Of a stretch of DNA of 56,073 nucleotides, positions 33,627 through 42,048 are shown piece after piece. Below the pieces are notes generated by a model. That model had not been told where the DNA came from. It did no database searches and saw only the letters and a list, made by a program, of their open reading frames with translations. Origin of the DNA: Clostridia bacterium (GTDB lineage Bacteria; Bacillota; Clostridia; Oscillospirales; CAG-272); the NCBI GenBank assembly GCA_017935065.1, contig JAGBIF010000002.1:1-56073 (forward strand), given 5' to 3'. Each line of letters opens with the position of its first letter. Position 1 is the first letter of the stretch. A program made the translations under genes and the position numbers.

Positions 33627-34325
33627 TCAGTCGGCGGAAATATCCGTACTGCCCTTTTTCTTTTTTCCGCCGTCACCTGGGTTGCAGTCGCAGCCACAGT
33701 CACAGTCACAGCCCGAAATATCGCAGTCACCGCCAGAGAGCATCATCAGGGCAATTATTACCGCCACACCGAACACCGAGAAGGTTGAGAGGGTGATCGA
33801 CCTGATAAGCGAGGCTCTGTCCTCACCCGAGGCTATTATAGCCCAGAGGAAGGCTATCTCAACTATCATATAGTAGCCAAAGGTAGAGACGAAGGTGGTC
33901 TTGGTGGTGAAAACGACATAGAGATACACACCGAGTGATATGATGCCGTAGATAACAGCTGCGGCTACCCTGTGCCGCTTTATCGGCGGCAGCTCTGCCA
34001 CAAGGCAGAAGAGCAGAAGGTGTGCAAGGCAGGCAAGCGAGACCAAGAGCATCACACCTACGGTATTATCAAAGCCGCGGAATATGTACCAGCTGCGAAT
34101 AAGAAAGCCGAGTGCCGCCGAGCTCAGGAAAAAGCAGATGATATTGAGCGGAATATGCTCAGCCGAGAAGTAGGCAAGCACGCTTGACGCGATAAGTATG
34201 CCCACTCCTATTATAAGATAGACGTACGCCTCACCGAAGTCAGTATATCTCAACATATACGCGAAAAGCGAGGCTACGGTTAAAAACAGAAAGGATGAAA
34301 GAAGTATAAGCGCCGTCCTTTTCAT
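33627..34325 (-). CDS. Integral membrane protein with Asp/Cys-rich tail
   Basis: 232 residues, about six membrane helices, then a hydrophilic tail SGGDCDISGCDCDCGCDC followed by NPGDGGKKKKGSTDISAD. Six cysteines alternating with aspartates in 15 residues suggest a metal or disulfide site on one face of the membrane. ATG at 34325 follows GGGGTGA; a GTG three codons earlier overlaps this ribosome site. No family recognised; alone between a terminator and the rpmB promoter region. Confidence 0.65.
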   Translation of the reverse strand: MKRTALILLSSFLFLTVASLFAYMLRYTDFGEAYVYLIIGVGILIASSVLAYFSAEHIPLNIICFFLSSAALGFLIRSWYIFRGFDNTVGVMLLVSLACLAHLLLFCLVAELPPIKRHRVAAAVIYGIISLGVYLYVVFTTKTTFVSTFGYYMIVEIAFLWAIIASGEDRASLIRSITLSTFSVFGVAVIIALMMLSGGDCDISGCDCDCGCDCNPGDGGKKKKGSTDISAD

Positions 34326-34473
34326 AGCAGTCACCCCAAAGATAAATTACTGATACTATTCTATAACAAAGAAAGAAAAATGTCAAGTGCGCGCGGCGGA
34401 CGGGTTATATCCGCGCCTATCAGAGGGCCATTTTGAAAACCGAAAAAGATTTTATTTTTTTCTGAAAAAGGTC

Positions 34474-34502
34474 TTGCATTTTCAAAAAGTATGTGTTATA
34501 AT
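34474..34502 (+). promoter_or_regulatory. Sigma-A promoter of rpmB
   Basis: TTGCAT (34474-34479), 17-base spacer, TATAAT (34497-34502), giving a leader of about 70 bases. Confidence 0.85.
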
Positions 34503-34578
34503 ACTATCTGTCAATTTATGATTAAACAAATTTCACGATAAATACTGTTTATCAGGCATTACTTCAGGAGGTGTCAAA

Positions 34579-34764
34579 ATGGCAAAGTGTAGCGTATGCG
34601 GCAAGGGTATCGTTTTCGGACATAACGTGTCTCACTCCAACCGCAAGACTAACAGAGCGTGGAAGCCCAACATCCGTAAGGTTAAGGCAGTAGTAAACGG
34701 AGCTCATACAACAGTTTCCGTCTGCTCCCGTTGCCTTCGCTCAGGCAAGGTTGAGCGCGCTTAA
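34579..34764 (+). CDS. rpmB: 50S ribosomal protein L28 (zinc-binding form)
   Basis: 61 residues: MAKCSVCGKGIVFGHNVSHS, then RKVKA and VCSRCLRSGKV. C4, C7, C49 and C52 form the zinc site of the C+ type of L28. Cells facing zinc shortage often hold a second, cysteine-free copy; none is in the window. Ribosome site AGGAGGTG. Confidence 0.97.
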   Translation: MAKCSVCGKGIVFGHNVSHSNRKTNRAWKPNIRKVKAVVNGAHTTVSVCSRCLRSGKVERA

Positions 34765-34766
34765 CT

Positions 34767-34815
34767 AAAATGAACTTCGCTTTTCAAACCACTAAAGCGA
34801 AGTTCATTTTATTAT
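34767..34815 (+). terminator. Terminator after rpmB
   Basis: AAAATGAACTTCGCTTT pairs with AAAGCGAAGTTCATTTT, then ATTATA. Confidence 0.9.
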
Positions 34816-34834
34816 ATAAATATTTAAAAGATTT

Positions 34835-35563
34835 ATGAAACTTGCAGTTACAGACCAAAGATTACCCGAGGCGGCGCTTGATGCCCTTTTGAAGATGGGC
34901 TTTGAGGTGCTTCTGCTGCCACCCTGCGAAAATCTTCCCGCACCGCTCAGCTCGCATACCGATATGCTTCTTTTCAGGTGCGGAAAAAGGCTTATTGCAG
35001 AGGGTGGGTATTATGAAAGAAACAAAGCACTTTTTGACAGACTGCGCCCGCTCGGCATCGGTATTACGACCTGTAAAGCTAATTTCTCGCGCTCCTATCC
35101 CTATGATGCGATACTGAACGCGCTGAAGGTCGGGGACAGACTTTTTATTAAGAGCGATACCGTCGCGCGTGAGATACTCGAGCTTGCAAAAGAGGCGGGG
35201 CTTCGCATATGCGAGGTAAGGCAGGGCTATCCTGCCTGCACGGTGCTTCCTCTTTCTGACGGCGCCGCTATAACCGCCGACCGCGGTATGGCAAGGGCGC
35301 TTGCGGGCGCGGGGGTTAAGGTCACGCTTATAGATGATAGCGACAGAATTAAGCTCCCACCCTACAAAAACGGCTTTATCGGCGGATGTGCGGGAAGATA
35401 TAAGGATACGGTTTATTTTATAGGAGATCTTGATGCGCACCCCGAATGTGAAGCTATAAAAGAGGCTCTTTCAGCCACGGGGCTTTCGTCAGTCTCGCTG
35501 ATGCCGAAGTCAGATTTCCTTTTTGATCTTGGCGGAATTTTGTTTTTCGATGATGGGCTTTAG
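34835..35563 (+). CDS. DUF6873-type GME-fold protein
   Basis: 242 residues. Resembles the DUF6873 group of the guanidino-modifying-enzyme (GME) fold: MKLAVTDQRLPE, FRCGKRLIAEGGYY, TADRGMARALAGAGVKV and NGFIGGCAGRY ... VYFIGDLDAHP. Members of the fold include arginine deiminase and dimethylargininase, but a clear Cys-His-Glu catalytic triad is not evident here beyond GGCAGRY. No ribosome site is visible. The last 54 bases overlap the 3' end of the convergent ytvI gene, so both read through one another's end. Function unknown. Confidence 0.7.
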   Translation: MKLAVTDQRLPEAALDALLKMGFEVLLLPPCENLPAPLSSHTDMLLFRCGKRLIAEGGYYERNKALFDRLRPLGIGITTCKANFSRSYPYDAILNALKVGDRLFIKSDTVAREILELAKEAGLRICEVRQGYPACTVLPLSDGAAITADRGMARALAGAGVKVTLIDDSDRIKLPPYKNGFIGGCAGRYKDTVYFIGDLDAHPECEAIKEALSATGLSSVSLMPKSDFLFDLGGILFFDDGL

Positions 35564-36568
35564 TGCTACGGCGATTATCGGCAGAAGGATAAGCCCTAAA
35601 AATCCGAAAAGAGAATATCCCGCGTAAAGCATCACTACGGTAAGCAGAGGGTGTATTCCGAGATGCTTTCCGAGAATTTTCGGCTCTACCAGCTGGCGGA
35701 CTATTTCGTTTATCATAAGCAGAACGAGAAGCCCTATTCCGAGCGCGGTATCGCCTCCTATGAAGGCAATGAGACTGTACGGCACGAGCACCGTTCCGAC
35801 ACCCAGCACAGGAAGCGCGTCAAGCAGCGCGACGAGCGCCGCCAGCAGAAGCGAATACTTGATTTTAAGGAAGGTAAAGCCTACAAGCATAATAGCAAAG
35901 GTGATAAGCATTAAAATGCCGTAGGAGCGAAGATATTTGAGTATCACCCCGAGGGTGCTTTGCTTGAACGCGAGCGCGGCAGAGCCTATCCTTTTTGGCA
36001 AAAGCCCGAGAAGATACGCGTTTATCCTGTCAAGGTCGATGCTGAAATAGACGGTGGCTATAACCGTCACAAGAAGAAAAAGCAGAATTTTCGGCACACC
36101 CGTCACAATGCTTGTAAGAAGCGTGGCAACAGAGGACAAAAGTCTTGTGATAAGTCCGCCTATCGCCTCGTTGAGATGCCCCTCAAGCTCACTCGAAAAG
36201 GCTCCCTCAAGACGCCCGTCAAAGGGGTTGAGAATATTTTTGATAAGAGCCTCCAGCTTACCGCCCTCGGCAAGCGACGAGAGAAGTCCCCAGCCCTGTA
36301 CGGCAAGGGTGACGGCAAGCGCCGCTACCGTCGCTACTGCAAGCAGTATCAAAAGAAGCGCGAGTATGGGTGAAATTATCCGCACGGGCACGCGAAGTCT
36401 TCTGTGAAGGGCGCGGGCTGTCGGTCTTATAGCCAAGGCAAAGCCCCACGCGAGGATAAAGGGCAGAAGTATTGGCAGAATATATTTAAAAAAGATAAGG
36501 CCCAAAAGAATCGCACCGAGGAAGGTAAAGATTATAAGGAATGAATTTTTAAGTCTTTCTTTATTCAT
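35510..36568 (-). CDS. ytvI: YtvI-like sporulation integral membrane protein (AI-2E exporter superfamily)
   Basis: 352 residues with about eight membrane helices. AI-2E/TqsA/PerM superfamily topology, with the central loop (about 95-150) and the conserved C-terminal LDALPVLGVGTVLVPYSLIAFIGGD segment; closest by pattern to YtvI, a sporulation-associated member of Clostridia and Bacilli. Ribosome site GAGGTGG. Its 3' end overlaps the DUF6873 gene by 54 bases. Hints at a spore-forming ancestry, although the superfamily is broad and the exact role is uncertain. Confidence 0.75.
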   Translation of the reverse strand: MNKERLKNSFLIIFTFLGAILLGLIFFKYILPILLPFILAWGFALAIRPTARALHRRLRVPVRIISPILALLLILLAVATVAALAVTLAVQGWGLLSSLAEGGKLEALIKNILNPFDGRLEGAFSSELEGHLNEAIGGLITRLLSSVATLLTSIVTGVPKILLFLLVTVIATVYFSIDLDRINAYLLGLLPKRIGSAALAFKQSTLGVILKYLRSYGILMLITFAIMLVGFTFLKIKYSLLLAALVALLDALPVLGVGTVLVPYSLIAFIGGDTALGIGLLVLLMINEIVRQLVEPKILGKHLGIHPLLTVVMLYAGYSLFGFLGLILLPIIAVALKPIIEKQNSAKIKKEI

Positions 36569-36652
36569 AACGCCACCTCAAGCATAGCTTACATTATTTT
36601 ATTAGGATTTTATGCAAATATTTATATTTTAAAACCGAAAGGAATTAAAAAA

Positions 36653-37126
36653 ATGGTTATTATTGAAATGGAAAGCGGCAAAACGATAAAGCTCGAGCTT
36701 TATCCCGAGATAGCGCCTATTACGGTTGCTAACTTCATCTCGCTCGTGAAGGAGGGCTTTTATGACGGTCTTACCTTCCACAGGGTTATTCCCGGATTTA
36801 TGATACAGGGCGGAGACCCTCTCGGAAACGGTATGGGCGGCTCAAAGAATAACATCAAGGGTGAATTTGCCTCAAACGGCGTTGTGAACGAGCTTAAGCA
36901 CAAAAGAGGTATCATTTCCATGGCGCGCGCTATGGATCCCAACTCGGCATCCAGCCAGTTCTTTATTATGCACGCCGACGCGTCCTATCTTGACGGTCAG
37001 TACGCGGCGTTCGGCAAGGTGGTTGAGGGTATGGATACGGTCGACGAGATAGCCTCCATTCCTACGGGCTATGCCGACAAGCCAAAGATCAGAGTTGCTA
37101 TGAAGCGCGTATATATCGAGGACTAG
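36653..37126 (+). CDS. Cyclophilin-type peptidyl-prolyl cis-trans isomerase
   Basis: 157 residues, no signal peptide, so cytoplasmic. The cyclophilin core is complete: FHRVIPGFMIQGGDP (catalytic Arg in FHR), MARAMDPNSASSQFFI and LDGQYAAFGKV. Speeds prolyl bond rotation during folding. Ribosome site AAAGGAA. First of four tightly packed plus-strand genes. Confidence 0.94.
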   Translation: MVIIEMESGKTIKLELYPEIAPITVANFISLVKEGFYDGLTFHRVIPGFMIQGGDPLGNGMGGSKNNIKGEFASNGVVNELKHKRGIISMARAMDPNSASSQFFIMHADASYLDGQYAAFGKVVEGMDTVDEIASIPTGYADKPKIRVAMKRVYIED

Positions 37127-37129
37127 GCT

Positions 37130-37882
37130 ATGATAGAAAAGAATGCGCTTGCATATGTAAACGCCTTTGCCCTTCTGGGCACCATCCCCGCGCTCTGCCG
37201 CGAGGTTGACGAGGCGCGTGAGCTTATAAAAAACGAGAAAATCTCTCTCGGCTTCAAGGTCAAGGGCGGCCCCTGTATGACGCTTGTCTTTAAGGACGGC
37301 GAATGCACGCTTGTAAGGGGTACTGACGGCTGTGATATTCTGCTCGCCTTCTCCTCTGCCGAGAAATTCAACGGTATGATAGACGGCACCGTAACCCCCA
37401 TTCCGAGGCGCGGACTTCTCAAGGTAGGCTTTCTTCTCAAGAGGTTTATGCCGCTTACCGATATACTTACCCGTTATCTTCGCGCAAGCGATGAGGACCT
37501 TGCCAACCGCGAATTCTTCGAGATAAGCACGAGGCTTATGTTCTCGGTAATATCAAACGCGCTCGTAGAGCTTGCCAACAACGATTCGGTAAGCCGCTTC
37601 AGCGCCTCCAATATGGTTGATGGCACTGTAAGGCTTGCAATTCTTGACGAGTGCGAGGCAAGAATTGGAATAAAGGACCACACCCTCTCGCTTGAGGACC
37701 CCGACAGCGCCTACTCGGCGTATATGGTATTTCCCGATATTGACGTGGCAAGGGCTCTCTTTGACGGTAAGATCAACGCCGTCGCGGCAGTCGGTCTCGG
37801 CAAGGTGCGCATCGGCGGTATGATATGCAATATTGATAATCTTAACAGGGTGCTTGACAGAGTATCCGTATATCTGCAGTAA
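37130..37882 (+). CDS. Tandem SCP2-like lipid-binding-fold protein
   Basis: 250 residues, 3 bases behind the cyclophilin gene. Two similar halves: about 35-125 (ISLGFKVKGGPCMTLVFKDG ... DILLAFSSAEKFNGMIDGT) and about 160-250 (TVRLAILDECEARIGIKDHT ... AYMVFPDIDVARALFDGKINA ... LGKVRIGGMICNIDNLNRVL). Each has the beta-strand pattern and the F-x-G-K/T plus G-K-V-x-x-x-G signature of SCP2 sterol-carrier domains. No catalytic motif. It precedes the aminotransferase gene by 12 bases, so it probably binds a hydrophobic substrate for that pathway; inference. Confidence 0.65.
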   Translation: MIEKNALAYVNAFALLGTIPALCREVDEARELIKNEKISLGFKVKGGPCMTLVFKDGECTLVRGTDGCDILLAFSSAEKFNGMIDGTVTPIPRRGLLKVGFLLKRFMPLTDILTRYLRASDEDLANREFFEISTRLMFSVISNALVELANNDSVSRFSASNMVDGTVRLAILDECEARIGIKDHTLSLEDPDSAYSAYMVFPDIDVARALFDGKINAVAAVGLGKVRIGGMICNIDNLNRVLDRVSVYLQ

Positions 37883-37894
37883 GGGGGTGTCGGT

Positions 37895-39145
37895 ATGTTT
37901 AAAATTTATGAGTACAACAAGAGCCGTGAGCTTTTCTCGCGCGCGGTAAAGGTTATTCCCTCGGGCATTTACGGCCACCAGGGACCCGCAGAGGGTTGCT
38001 ATGTGCCTGTTGAGGCATATCCTCTCTTTTCCGAGCGCGCCGAGGGCACCTATCTTTACGATGCTGACGGAAACAGATATATAGACTATATGTGTGCCTA
38101 CGGCCCCAATATCCTCGGCTACAACGATCCCGAGATAGACGAGGCGGCAAGGCGCCAGCGCACCCTCGGTGACTGCACTACCCTCCCCTCGGCAAGAATG
38201 ATAGAGTTTGCAGAGTTGCTTTGCGATACGGTAAATATCGCCGACTGGGCGTTCTTTGCCAAGAACGGAAACGATGTAACCACCCTTGCGGTTATGACAG
38301 CGCGTGCGCACACAAAAAGAAAGAAGATAGTTTTCTTCAAGGGCTACTACCACGGTGTATCGCCCTGGACACAGAAGATAGATTACTCGGGCGTCATCGA
38401 AGAGGATGTTATGAACAACCTTTACGTGGACTGGAACGACATCAATGCGCTTGAGGAACTGTTCCTTACGCACAAGGGCGAGATTGCGGCGGTTATAGGT
38501 CAGCCCTATATGCACGGAAACTTTGCCGACAACACCCTTCCCGAGGCTGACTTCTGGCAGAAGGTACGCAGGCTTTGCGACGAGTGGGGCACCGTGCTTA
38601 TTATCGACGATGTGCGCGCGGGCTTCAGGCTTGATCTTGCGGGCTCCGATCACTACTTCGGCTTTGAGGCAGACCTTATCTGCTTCTGCAAGGCGCTTGC
38701 AAACGGCTATAACGTCTCTGCTCTGTGCGGTAAGGAATTCCTCAAGAATACCGTCTCGGGCATATCCTTTACGGGAAGCTACTGGCTCTCGGCGGTTCCC
38801 TTTGCGGCGGGTATTGCCTGCATTGAGAAGATGCGTCGGCTTGATTTGCCGAAGCTTCTTATCGAAAAGGGCACGAGGCTTAAAAACGGTCTTATTGACA
38901 CCGCGAAAAAGTACGGCTACGACCTTCACGTAAGCGGTGTTCCCTCTCTGTTCTATCTGAGAATAGCCGACGATCCGTCGCTTATGCTACACCAGGAATG
39001 GATTGCCGAGTGTGTCAAGAGAGGTGTGTTCTTCACCAGCCACCACAATCACTTTATCAACGCGGCGCTCTCGGACGAGGATATTAAGCTTACCGTTGAT
39101 ATTGCCGACGAGGCATTTTCGGTAATCAAAAACCGTCATTCATAA
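37895..39145 (+). CDS. Class III PLP-dependent aminotransferase
   Basis: 416 residues. PLP lysine K266 in LICFCKALANGY, the Asp that contacts the pyridine nitrogen in LIIDDVRAGFR (D238) and the FFKGYYHGVSPW phosphate-binding region. Closest in pattern to glutamate-1-semialdehyde aminomutase-like enzymes, but the KNGNDVTTLAV segment replaces SGTEA, so a tetrapyrrole role is unlikely; no other heme genes are nearby. Ribosome site AAGGGGGTG. Part of the cyclophilin-SCP2-aminotransferase-hydrolase unit, which suggests modification of an unusual amino or lipid-linked substrate. Confidence 0.8.
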   Translation: MFKIYEYNKSRELFSRAVKVIPSGIYGHQGPAEGCYVPVEAYPLFSERAEGTYLYDADGNRYIDYMCAYGPNILGYNDPEIDEAARRQRTLGDCTTLPSARMIEFAELLCDTVNIADWAFFAKNGNDVTTLAVMTARAHTKRKKIVFFKGYYHGVSPWTQKIDYSGVIEEDVMNNLYVDWNDINALEELFLTHKGEIAAVIGQPYMHGNFADNTLPEADFWQKVRRLCDEWGTVLIIDDVRAGFRLDLAGSDHYFGFEADLICFCKALANGYNVSALCGKEFLKNTVSGISFTGSYWLSAVPFAAGIACIEKMRRLDLPKLLIEKGTRLKNGLIDTAKKYGYDLHVSGVPSLFYLRIADDPSLMLHQEWIAECVKRGVFFTSHHNHFINAALSDEDIKLTVDIADEAFSVIKNRHS

Positions 39146-39156
39146 GGAATAGAAAT

Positions 39157-40119
39157 ATGCTTAAGAAAATTGATACAATATATCGCGCGGCAGTGGACTC
39201 AAGGAAGGATTCACACGGGGATGTGTTCTACTTCTCCTACCGCGATTTTGAGGGACTGTCGTACACGCCGTATGAGTTTTTATCTAACGAGGGTACTATC
39301 CTGAGAGGCGGCTTTTACTCATATGAGGGATGCGAGTGTGATGAGCTTGTGGTATTCGATCACGGGCTCGGCGCGGGACATACCGCGTATATGAAGGAAA
39401 TAGCTCTTATCGCCAAGGCGGGCTTCCGCGTATTCTCATATGACCATACGGGCTGTATGGCGTCGGGCGGTGACGGCACTATGGGCTTTGCGCACTCGCT
39501 CTCGGATCTTGACGCCTGTATAAGAGCGCTCAAGGCAGACGAAAATATCAGCTTCAGTGCCCTCTCGGTCGTCGGTCACAGCTGGGGCGGCTTCTCGACT
39601 ATGAATATTCTGAAATATCACCCAGATATAAAGAGCATCGTCGCGATATCAGGCTTTATTTCTGTAAGGGCTATTCTCAAGGATAGCATCAAGGGACTGT
39701 TAGCACCCCTTCGCGGAAGATTTATGCGCTTTGAAAAAAGGACCTCGGGTGAGTATGCAGAGTGTGACGCTGTGGATACGCTTATGGGTGCCTCTGCCAA
39801 CATTCTTATCATTCACTCAATTGACGATCCTATTGTATCGTATAAGAACAATGCCCGCCGTCTTACTGAAGCGCTCGGGGGACGTGCGAACGTGCGCTTT
39901 ATCATAACCGAGGGAAAGGGACACAACCCCAACTACACCAACTCTGCACTAACTCTAAAGCGTGAGTTTGATGCCGAGCTTAAGAATTACAGGCGAAGCA
40001 ATCACACCGACGATGAGAACGAGGCGTTTATAAAAAGATTTGACTGGGATGGAATTACCGAGCAGGATAAGGAAGTCATGGACGAGATCATAAAAACGCT
40101 AAAAATGCCGAAGATGTAA
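39157..40119 (+). CDS. Alpha/beta hydrolase
   Basis: 320 residues, no signal peptide. Nucleophile Ser in GHSWGG (about 144-149), Asp in IHSIDDPIVSY (about 226-236) and His in GKGHNPNY (about 253-260) form the usual triad; oxyanion region DHGLGAG. Fits the serine aminopeptidase/lysophospholipase-like group. The cap region is around 165-210. Starts 12 bases after the aminotransferase with AAGGAA as ribosome site, the last gene of the unit. Substrate unknown. Confidence 0.85.
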   Translation: MLKKIDTIYRAAVDSRKDSHGDVFYFSYRDFEGLSYTPYEFLSNEGTILRGGFYSYEGCECDELVVFDHGLGAGHTAYMKEIALIAKAGFRVFSYDHTGCMASGGDGTMGFAHSLSDLDACIRALKADENISFSALSVVGHSWGGFSTMNILKYHPDIKSIVAISGFISVRAILKDSIKGLLAPLRGRFMRFEKRTSGEYAECDAVDTLMGASANILIIHSIDDPIVSYKNNARRLTEALGGRANVRFIITEGKGHNPNYTNSALTLKREFDAELKNYRRSNHTDDENEAFIKRFDWDGITEQDKEVMDEIIKTLKMPKM

Positions 40120-40226
40120 CTTATTATTTGCATTTTGCTTTTTAAACAAATAAACTGCCTCATTTGCTAAGGCAAAAAACAAAAAACAAAAAACATCTAT
40201 AAATCGTTAAGGTGCAAATAAAGCAT

Positions 40227-40272
40227 AATAAGGTTGAATTTCACGCACGTGAAATTCAACCTTATTTCATTA
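40227..40272. terminator. Bidirectional terminator between the hydrolase and the DUF4091 gene
   Basis: AATAAGGTTGAATTTCAC pairs with GTGAAATTCAACCTTATT around a 4-base GCAC loop. The flanks contain low-complexity AAAAAAC repeats (40171-40195) and CATTATTCA-type repeats (40267-40300). Confidence 0.85.
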
Positions 40273-40297
40273 TTCACTATTCATTATTCATCATTCA

Positions 40298-41968
40298 TTA
40301 TTTACAGCCCTCGGCAACGAGGGCATTAATACGCTCTCTTACCGCGTGAATTTCAGAGGGTGTGCGCGGGCACTCCGAGAATACCACCGTCCTCCCGAGG
40401 GCATCCTCTATTTCCTTTACTACGCGCTCCTTACCCAAGAGGCTCTCGCAAAGCTCCATAGCTCTCATATCGGTAATAGCCTCAAAAAAGACCAGAAGCC
40501 TTATTGACTCAAGACAGCCGTTAGGTGCGGGATATACCGAGTGAGTATCGCCCGCGGGCACCCATTTCTCGCCCGTGGTATCAAGATAGGGGTTTATGAG
40601 ATTTAGCGAGTAGCGGTTGTAGTAGAAGTTATAGCCCCAGTGCAGAAATCCGCATATGCCGTATTTATACATCTGCATACCGATAGCGCGGGTGCGGCAG
40701 GATGGCATAGCGATAAAGCGGTTGGAAACGTCCTTTGACTGTGTACAGCAGTAATAGGTCCAGAGGTCGGGGACCTTTGCCTCAAGGAAGGGCTCAATAT
40801 GATTGCTTGCGGGGATAGGTCTTTTCGCAACCCCTGCCTTGTAAAAATCAAAGCTTGATAGCGCGTCGATAATCGGGTAATCCTTAAGAATTCCCGCTAC
40901 TATACGCTTTGACCTCTTATAGTCCTGAAGCTGTGATGCGCTTGGCTCGTCGGATATGTGGAAGTATATTCTTCCGTCCTCGCCGCGACGCTTCATATGC
41001 TTGATAAACGAGCGAAGGAAGCTCTTTAAGAAGCGCGCGTATTCACTGCCGTGAGCATCGGTGTCCCAGCCGAATATCCTCTTGTATCCACCGTCTGTAT
41101 GCGCCATTATCTTTGGTGCGTGGGTAGCGCCCCACTGGGTGAAAAGATGGGATATCTCAAAATACTTAACTCCGAGTGAGTTGCACATATCAAGCCATCT
41201 GTCAAGAAGCTTGTAGCCAAAGCGGTAGCCTCGCTCACTCTTATAGACCTCAACGAGCTGACAGGTCGGGCGCTCACCGCCGACCTCGGTATCAAGCGGC
41301 GGTGTAAAGACGGGGGTAAGTATCATATTGATGCCGTTTCTGACCGCGACCTCAATATAGCGCGCGATAAGCTCAAAATGACGCTCGGAAAACATCTCGA
41401 CACCGTGCACATCGGCAATACAGTCGGCATAAAGCCACTGTGTGAAAATGAGCCTCTGCGCAGGAAGGGTCGCGCCTATTACCGTAATATCAACCGTTTC
41501 TTCGGCTACGACGGCGCCGTTGTCGGTTCTTACAAGCGATACCTTAAGGCAACCGTCGCCTATTATATCCTTACCGTCCTCGGGTATATTTATCTCAATC
41601 CAAAGCGAATCAAGCGTGCCTCTGTGTATAAAGATGCTTTCGTGCGAGGAAAGAGGGGTAAGCACATCGGGGTAAAGTCCTGGTCTTTTGCTTATGTAAT
41701 TATCATCACAGGAATCGTACTGTACGGGATTGATGACGGGAACATATCCTACGTTGTGAAGCTTGACATAGCTCGCAAGCGCTCCCTCAAATACAGGCCT
41801 TACCTCAAGCCTAGAAAAGCGCTCGCTGTCATCCTCATAGGTATAGAGAAGCTGAAGCGAAAGCCTCTCGCCAAGAAGGGCTGAGATTTTATCAAGTCTT
41901 TTATATTCATCAATATTTGCGTCAATAAAGCTTTTTTCAAGCGACGAGGTTATTTTTGTCCTTATCAT
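40298..41968 (-). CDS. DUF4091 glycoside-hydrolase-like protein (GH123-related)
   Basis: 556 residues, no signal peptide. N-terminal beta-sandwich (about 1-165), then a TIM-barrel-like DUF4091 region with the HISDEPSASQLQDY motif; GH123 beta-N-acetylgalactosaminidases use a neighbouring Asp-Glu pair of this DE type for substrate-assisted catalysis. Other cues: FLHWGYNFYYNRYS. Being intracellular and placed behind a hexosamine kinase and NagB, it probably cleaves an imported GalNAc- or GlcNAc-containing oligosaccharide. Ribosome site AGGAGC; an 80-base gap with a small hairpin (41988-42005) separates it from nagB. Confidence 0.75.
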   Translation of the reverse strand: MIRTKITSSLEKSFIDANIDEYKRLDKISALLGERLSLQLLYTYEDDSERFSRLEVRPVFEGALASYVKLHNVGYVPVINPVQYDSCDDNYISKRPGLYPDVLTPLSSHESIFIHRGTLDSLWIEINIPEDGKDIIGDGCLKVSLVRTDNGAVVAEETVDITVIGATLPAQRLIFTQWLYADCIADVHGVEMFSERHFELIARYIEVAVRNGINMILTPVFTPPLDTEVGGERPTCQLVEVYKSERGYRFGYKLLDRWLDMCNSLGVKYFEISHLFTQWGATHAPKIMAHTDGGYKRIFGWDTDAHGSEYARFLKSFLRSFIKHMKRRGEDGRIYFHISDEPSASQLQDYKRSKRIVAGILKDYPIIDALSSFDFYKAGVAKRPIPASNHIEPFLEAKVPDLWTYYCCTQSKDVSNRFIAMPSCRTRAIGMQMYKYGICGFLHWGYNFYYNRYSLNLINPYLDTTGEKWVPAGDTHSVYPAPNGCLESIRLLVFFEAITDMRAMELCESLLGKERVVKEIEDALGRTVVFSECPRTPSEIHAVRERINALVAEGCK

Positions 41969-41987
41969 AGCTGCTCCTAAAGATACA

Positions 41988-42005
41988 GGGTGGAAAGCTC
42001 CACCC
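41988..42005. other. Intercistronic hairpin between nagB and the DUF4091 gene
   Basis: GGGTGGA (41988-41994) pairs with TCCACCC (41999-42005). No T-run follows in the operon direction, so it is more likely a processing or stability hairpin than a terminator. Confidence 0.5.
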
Positions 42006-42048
42006 CGTACTCTTTTAACTTAATTTGGTTTTATTTCCCAGACTTTTC

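Noticed and set aside
37553..38929. 458-residue open frame on the minus strand
   Set aside because: Antisense to the SCP2-like and aminotransferase genes; no motif.
37895..39145. Glutamate-1-semialdehyde aminomutase (HemL)
   Set aside because: The SGTEA segment is replaced by KNGNDV and no heme gene is near; kept as a class III aminotransferase of unknown substrate.
40171..40300. CRISPR-like or tandem repeat array
   Set aside because: Only short low-complexity AAAAAAC and CATTATTCA runs; no regular repeat-spacer pattern. No CRISPR array was seen elsewhere either.
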